NCBI GenBank assembly: GCA_020439485.1
Contig: JAGQSP010000077.1
Coordinates: 1 to 7,271 of the forward strand
Origin: Acidimicrobiales bacterium
GTDB taxonomy: Bacteria > Actinomycetota > Acidimicrobiia > Acidimicrobiales > Poriferisodalaceae
Length of the DNA: 7,271 nt
Reading direction: 5' to 3'
In this document: positions 5,479 to 7,271 of the stretch, piece by piece
Numbering within the stretch: the stretch's first letter is position 1
Layout of the letters: each line of letters opens with the position of its first letter
Position numbers and translations under genes: made by a program
Notes under the pieces: model-generated
What the model saw: the letters and a program-made list of their open reading frames with translations, nothing else
What the model was told of the DNA's origin: nothing
Databases searched by the model: none

Positions 5479-5973
5479 ATGACCGACGCCGAGATACCCG
5501 AGGTCGTTCCTACCGACCACGACCAGCCGCAAGACGATGTCGAGGAACAGCTCGAGTCGATATCCGAGCCAGCGAAGGTCATGCGGATCGGGGCGATGAT
5601 CAAGCAGCTTCTCGAAGAGGTCAGACAGGCGCCGCTTGACGAGGCCGGGCGCGAGCGGCTGGCGCAGGTGTACGACACCTCTATCCGAGAGCTCTCGGCT
5701 GCTCTGTCGCCCGACCTGCGAGAAGAGCTCGACCGCCTGACCGATCCGTTCGAGCAGGGAGACATCCCGACCGAGGCCGAGCTGCGAATCGCCCAGGCAC
5801 AGCTGGTCGGCTGGCTCGAAGGCCTGTTCCACGGCATCCAGGCGGCGCTGTTCGCCCAGCAGATGGCTGCGCGCCAGCAGCTCGACCAGATGCGCCAGCC
5901 GGCCCTGCCCCAGGGTGTTCGGGGGCCACAACAGCCGGGCGCAAGACCAGAAGGCCCCGGCGTCTACCTCTAG
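5479..5973 (+). CDS. bpa: Bacterial proteasome activator Bpa (PafE)
   Basis: Bpa is an ATP-independent ring-shaped activator that docks on the 20S proteasome, opens its gate and delivers unfolded proteins; it is best known in Mycobacterium tuberculosis. The 164-residue product has a disordered acidic N-terminus (1-30), a helical core (about 32-140) with the near-invariant blocks IGAMIKQLLEEVRQAPLDEA (37-56) and ELRIAQAQLVGWLEGLFHGI (101-120), then a Pro/Gly-rich linker and the C-terminal docking tail GVYL. The mycobacterial protein ends GQYL; the Val-Tyr-Leu here fits the general HbYX rule (hydrophobic-Tyr-any) found in other proteasome activators. The conserved core makes the assignment firm. 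It implies proteasome subunits elsewhere in the genome, none of which are in this window. It is transcribed from its own promoter directly upstream. Confidence 0.96.
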   Translation: MTDAEIPEVVPTDHDQPQDDVEEQLESISEPAKVMRIGAMIKQLLEEVRQAPLDEAGRERLAQVYDTSIRELSAALSPDLREELDRLTDPFEQGDIPTEAELRIAQAQLVGWLEGLFHGIQAALFAQQMAARQQLDQMRQPALPQGVRGPQQPGARPEGPGVYL

Positions 5974-5985
5974 GGCTGGCAGCGC

Positions 5986-5991
5986 TAGAAT
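5986..5991 (+). promoter_or_regulatory. -10 box for the gene at 6071
   Basis: TAGAAT matches the sigma-70 -10 consensus at five of six positions and lies 13 bases after the bpa stop. Transcription would begin near 5998, giving a leader of about 70 bases. No good -35 is seen at 17 bases upstream. Confidence 0.4.
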
Positions 5992-5994
5992 GAT

Positions 5995-6008
5995 CGGCCT
6001 TGTGGCCG
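5995..6008 (+). other. Hairpin at the predicted transcript start before the gene at 6071
   Basis: CGGCC-TTGT-GGCCG forms a five-base-pair GC stem with a four-base loop. It overlaps the predicted start of transcription, so it may be a 5'-end stabilising stem. Otherwise it may be a residual terminator for bpa (no T-run follows) or a protein-binding dyad. Confidence 0.3.
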
Positions 6009-6070
6009 CGTCGCTATGGCGTGGCCGGGCTGGCATCTGAACATCGCATTCCCTGGGGGACTGGTTCCAC

Positions 6071-6733
6071 ATGGCCAACGAGGTCGACACTAAGGACTGC
6101 ACAGCTCTGTCCGACGACGAGATCGCCGAAATCGCCGAGCTGGTATCCGAGGCAGCGGCTGTTCACGACGAAGACTGGGTTCGCGCCGAGATCGGGCGCT
6201 GGGTTCTGGTCAGCCGGGTGCGTGAGTCGGGCAAGCTCAACGGCTTCTCGATGTTCACCCTCGAGCGGGTCGGTGGCACCCCGGCGATACTCATCGGTAC
6301 TGCCGTGGTGCGCCGAAACTCAAAGCGTGGCACCGTGATGCGGGCGCTGGTTGGCGAGCAGCTTCGCCGGGCCGTGCTGGCGTTTCCAGACGAGGATGTG
6401 CTCTACGGCGGCTGCCTGGGCGAGGTCGGCGGGGTCGAGGCCTTCTCGCTGTTCGAGGACGTCGTCCCGCGCGTCGGCTACAAGGCCTCGGGCGAAGACC
6501 GGGCGTGGGGTCAGCGCCTGCACAAGCGCCTTGCCCCCTCGGGCGAGTACGCCAAGCGCGAGTTCCGAGTCACCGGCGCCGGTATCCCCAACTCGGTCAT
6601 CGACCACGAGTCGACCAAGGACGACCTCGAGGGCGAGCTGCTCGAGCTGTTCGACGGTGTCGACTGCTCCAACGGCGATTGCGTCATCATGTTCGGGTGG
6701 GCGATGTCCGAACTCCTCGAGAAGCAGCTCTGA
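6071..6733 (+). CDS. Hypothetical protein of unknown function next to bpa (weak GNAT-like pattern)
   Basis: I do not recognise a named family for this 220-residue, acidic, soluble-looking protein. It has no signal peptide or membrane segment. An acidic helical N-terminus (15-45) leads into a strand-rich core with TPAILIGTAVV (70-80), a basic turn RRNSKRGTVM (81-90) and a helix, then DVLYGGCLGEVGGVEAFSLF (109-128) and GEDRAWGQRLHKRL (141-154). The order strand, Arg/Gly turn, helix loosely recalls acetyl-CoA binding in GNAT proteins, but this is a guess. The C-terminal third (about 178-220) contains two cysteines, Cys199 and Cys204, in DCSNGDC. Codon use matches its neighbours. The start is supported by GGGGGA at 6055-6060. 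It has its own promoter after bpa and appears coupled to the following nitroreductase gene, whose start may overlap its stop. Confidence 0.8.
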   Translation: MANEVDTKDCTALSDDEIAEIAELVSEAAAVHDEDWVRAEIGRWVLVSRVRESGKLNGFSMFTLERVGGTPAILIGTAVVRRNSKRGTVMRALVGEQLRRAVLAFPDEDVLYGGCLGEVGGVEAFSLFEDVVPRVGYKASGEDRAWGQRLHKRLAPSGEYAKREFRVTGAGIPNSVIDHESTKDDLEGELLELFDGVDCSNGDCVIMFGWAMSELLEKQL

Positions 6734-7271
6734 ACCCCGAGTCGCACTTCGCCGCCCTGATGCGGCGCAGGCGCATGACCCGGGCCTACCTGCCCGACCC
6801 GATCGCACGGCCGCTGCTCGACCAGCTGCTGGACACCGCCAGGCGGGTGCCCTCTGCCGGTAACTCGCAGGGTTTCGACTTCCTGGTACTGGACACCCCA
6901 GAGGCCGTCGAACTGTATTGGTCTACGACGTTCTCGCCGGAGGGCCGTGAACGGTTTCGGTGGCAGGGCCTGTTCCAAGCCCCGGTACTGGTGGTCGTAT
7001 ACGCGAACGCGGACGCTTATGTCAGCCGCTACTCCGAGCCCGACAAGGCCCGCACTGGCCTTGGGGCCGGCGCCGATGCATGGAGCACGCCCTATTGGCT
7101 GGTCGACGCGTCGATGGCGGCGCTGGCGCTGCAGCTAGCCGCCCTGGATGCGGGCCTGGGGGTGTTGTTCTTCGGCCTGTTCGACCATGCCACCGCAATC
7201 GCCGAGGCATTTGGCGTGCCCGCAGGGCGCCAGGCCGTGGGCACCATCGCCATCGGCCACCCGGCGCCGTC
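6730..7271 (+). CDS. Nitroreductase-family FMN-dependent oxidoreductase, 3' end beyond window
   Basis: The reading frame is open to the right edge, giving about 180 residues. RRRRMTRAYLPDPI near the start and RVPSAGNSQGFDFLVL are hallmarks of nitroreductase-fold flavoproteins, where the Arg cluster and the SAGNSQ loop bind the FMN phosphate and ring. The later segments, a long helix in WLVDASMAALALQLAALDAG and GVPAGRQAVGTIAIGHPAP, also fit. Such enzymes reduce nitro compounds, quinones or flavin-linked substrates with NAD(P)H; the substrate here is unknown. No ATG or GTG precedes the conserved N-terminus in this frame. A CTG at 6730 overlaps the upstream stop as CTGA, has GAGAAG five bases before it, and would give (M)NPESHFAALMRRRRM. 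The first ATG (6760) would trim ten residues and part of the first helix. I place the start at the CTG tentatively. Confidence 0.85.
   Translation, partial: MNPESHFAALMRRRRMTRAYLPDPIARPLLDQLLDTARRVPSAGNSQGFDFLVLDTPEAVELYWSTTFSPEGRERFRWQGLFQAPVLVVVYANADAYVSRYSEPDKARTGLGAGADAWSTPYWLVDASMAALALQLAALDAGLGVLFFGLFDHATAIAEAFGVPAGRQAVGTIAIGHPAP

Noticed and set aside
5440..6102. Minus-strand 220-residue frame opposite bpa
   Set aside because: It is antisense to a firmly identified bpa gene and is explained by high third-position GC keeping the opposite strand open.

Overview
The window is GC-rich (roughly two-thirds G+C) and gene-dense, with strong third-position GC bias. It carries markers of Actinobacteria in the broad sense: a bacterial proteasome activator (Bpa) ending in a proteasome-docking tail, a TraR/DksA-like protein directly upstream of lspA and an RluD-type gene, a lysine-rich PAKK tail like those of actinobacterial HU proteins, and genes whose -10 boxes sit only a few bases before the start codon (leaderless mRNAs). 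A deep-branching actinobacterium such as an Acidimicrobiia member would fit, but that placement is inference. It looks like ordinary chromosome: no mobile element, CRISPR array, rRNA or tRNA was seen.

Layout. Bases 1-322 show no convincing gene. Bases 323-1381 encode a three-part ACT / GAF-like / GNAT protein whose C-terminus looks frameshifted. After a 195-base gap with a good sigma-70-type promoter comes a three-gene unit on the plus strand: a DksA-like protein with a histone-like tail and no zinc-finger cysteines (1577-2305), lspA (2350-2868) and an RluD-type pseudouridine synthase (2865-3800, overlapping lspA by ATGA). A convergent Rrf2-family regulator follows on the minus strand (3807-4241); the two stop codons lie inside one perfect 14-bp palindrome. 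Divergent from it is a type I phosphodiesterase / nucleotide pyrophosphatase-like metalloenzyme (4288-5403). Then come bpa (5479-5973), an unrecognised 220-residue protein (6071-6733) and the start of a nitroreductase gene that runs off the right edge.

How the genes relate. Transcription control (DksA-like), lipoprotein maturation (LspA) and rRNA modification (RluD type) form one housekeeping operon. Bpa implies a 20S proteasome encoded elsewhere in this genome. The Rrf2 protein is probably a redox, iron-sulfur or nitric-oxide sensor and may act on its own promoter region. The ACT-GAF-GNAT protein is probably a ligand-controlled acetyltransferase. No multi-gene system that is clearly new was found. 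The best leads are single-gene oddities: the cysteine-less DksA with a HupB-like tail, the ACT-GAF-GNAT architecture with its apparent single-base frameshift, the consensus HbYX tail of Bpa, and the conserved-looking unknown next to bpa.
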